From positions 1 through 6,104 of the forward strand of contig DATDJF010000369.1 of NCBI GenBank assembly GCA_036520715.1: a stretch of 6,104 bases of DNA. The letters are read 5' to 3'. Positions 5,734 to 6,104 of this stretch are shown here, piece after piece (position 1 is the first letter of the stretch; each line of letters starts with the position of its first letter). Position numbers and translations under genes: made by a program. Source of the DNA: JAEUPI01 sp036520715. GTDB lineage: Bacteria > Pseudomonadota > Gammaproteobacteria > Burkholderiales > Burkholderiaceae_C. A model generated the notes under the pieces. The model did no database searches. It was not told the DNA's origin and saw only the letters and a list, made by a program, of their open reading frames with translations.

Positions 5734-6009
5734 GATGAGGTCTCCGTGTTGCGTATGCCCTCACGGTAGGCCGCGTGGCGCGCCTTGCCTGCCCCCTTGC
5801 CAGGGGGAAGCCGATGCACTGCGCCGCCGGCCGTTGAATCCCACACGACTGCGTCGCCTCGTGTGCTGCGCGCACGCGACAGCGCCTGCGAGGCCAGCGT
5901 GACGGAATGCCGCCGGTCGGTATCAGGCTTGCAGCCCGCGCCGGCGCTTTGCATGCGCCGGCCCCTGAGCAGGCGTTCGCCAGCACGCAGGTGCTGGCTC
6001 ACGTCCAGC
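5734..6009. other. Intergenic stretch with several inverted repeats, no gene seen
   Basis: 276 bp between two minus-strand genes. Open frames cross it on both strands, but their products are Arg/Ala/Gly-rich, without family features or a ribosome site, so I call it non-coding. It carries CCCCCT-TGCC-AGGGGG (5792-5807), CACACGA/TCGTGTG with a 10-nt loop (5842-5865), GCCGGCGC/GCGCCGGC with a 7-nt loop (5940-5962), and GCCAGCAC-GCAG-GTGCTGGC (5979-5998). The last two lie just downstream of the partial gene at 6010. The promoter of the exported protein must lie here, but no convincing -35/-10 pair was found. Confidence 0.5.
5940..5998 (-). terminator. Tandem hairpins after the partial upstream gene, possible terminator
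   Basis: Two perfect 8-bp stem-loops follow the stop at 6010 on the minus strand. The first is GCCAGCAC-CTGC-GTGCTGGC (5998..5979), 11 nt after the stop; the second has GCCGGCGC/GCGCCGGC arms and a 7-nt loop (5962..5940). Neither is followed by a U-tract, so intrinsic termination is uncertain. They may instead mark the mRNA 3' end by blocking exonucleases or assist Rho-dependent termination. Confidence 0.4.
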
Positions 6010-6104
6010 TCAGGCGTCGATGTGGTGCTGGTCGCGGTGCGCGGCGCGCAACTGGCGCAGCACCTGCAGCGCCTGTGCGAACTCGAAGCGCTGCAACAGG
6101 CCGC
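6010..6104 (-). CDS. C-terminal end of an unidentified protein (partial)
   Basis: The last 30 or so codons of a minus-strand gene that enters from the right edge and stops with TGA at 6012..6010. The visible tail contains LLQRFEFAQALQVLRQLRAA followed by HRDQHHIDA, an amphipathic helix with a His-rich end. Third codon positions are almost all G/C, which favours this frame over the plus-strand reading of the same DNA. The fragment is too short to assign to a family. It is probably not cotranscribed with the exported protein downstream, given the 276-bp gap and the tandem hairpins. Confidence 0.6.
   Translation of the reverse strand, partial: GLLQRFEFAQALQVLRQLRAAHRDQHHIDA

Noticed and set aside
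5270..5986. N-terminal extension of the thioesterase frame to 401 residues
   Set aside because: The extension crosses a 12-bp hairpin terminator and another gene, and resembles no protein; the ATG at 5269 gives normal YigI length.
5730..6002. 90-codon minus-strand frame in the intergenic region
   Set aside because: Arg/Gly-rich product, no ribosome site, overlaps hairpins and the start of the exported-protein gene; no family resemblance.
6019..6104. Plus-strand frame at the right edge reading DVVLVAVRGAQLAQHLQ
   Set aside because: It looks protein-like, but its third positions are less G/C-rich than the minus-strand frame of the same DNA and no start or ribosome site is visible.
1..6104. 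Mobile elements, CRISPR arrays, tRNA or rRNA genes, toxin-antitoxin or phage-defence genes
   Set aside because: I looked for transposase motifs, terminal or direct repeats, repeat-spacer periodicity and cloverleaf or rRNA sequence and saw none.

Overview
The window is about 70% G+C with very strong third-position G/C. Its gene families (short FeoB, FeoA, Bfd and a YigI-type thioesterase) fit a betaproteobacterium, most likely Burkholderiales of the Rubrivivax/Leptothrix/Comamonadaceae kind. This placement is inferred from composition and protein style only; there is no rRNA marker.

Layout. (1) Positions 1-2614, minus strand: a ferrous-iron uptake operon read right to left. The order is promoter with a Fur-like box (2586-2614), bfd (bacterioferritin-associated ferredoxin), an intercistronic hairpin, feoA, feoB, and the start of a small membrane protein that runs off the left edge. 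feoA/feoB overlap by 8 nt and feoB/small ORF by 4 nt, so translation is probably coupled. FeoB is the inner-membrane Fe(II) transporter with a cytosolic G domain, FeoA its small SH3-like partner, and Bfd a [2Fe-2S] protein that in characterised systems helps release iron from bacterioferritin. Import and store mobilisation would thus share one iron-sensitive promoter. (2) Positions 2772-4766, plus strand: a divergent gene for an exported protein with the TNVQ..GVDE..IVK motif of the secreted beta-propeller family (PF09826), carrying a Tat-like signal peptide. (3) Positions 4781-5733, minus strand: a YigI-type hotdog acyl-CoA thioesterase, convergent with the propeller gene, preceded by a strong hairpin terminator and an exported 133-residue protein of unknown function. 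(4) Positions 5734-6009: a 276-bp stretch with several inverted repeats and no convincing gene. (5) Positions 6010-6104: the C-terminal end of another minus-strand gene, cut by the window.

Most of the window is conventional. The parts worth a second look are the regulatory architecture of the bfd-feoAB operon (Fur-like box inside the promoter, C-rich leader without a Shine-Dalgarno, hairpin between bfd and feoA), the cysteine-rich Bfd variant, and the two exported proteins of unknown role. I found no mobile element, CRISPR array, tRNA or defence system, and no clear sign of an undescribed multi-gene system.
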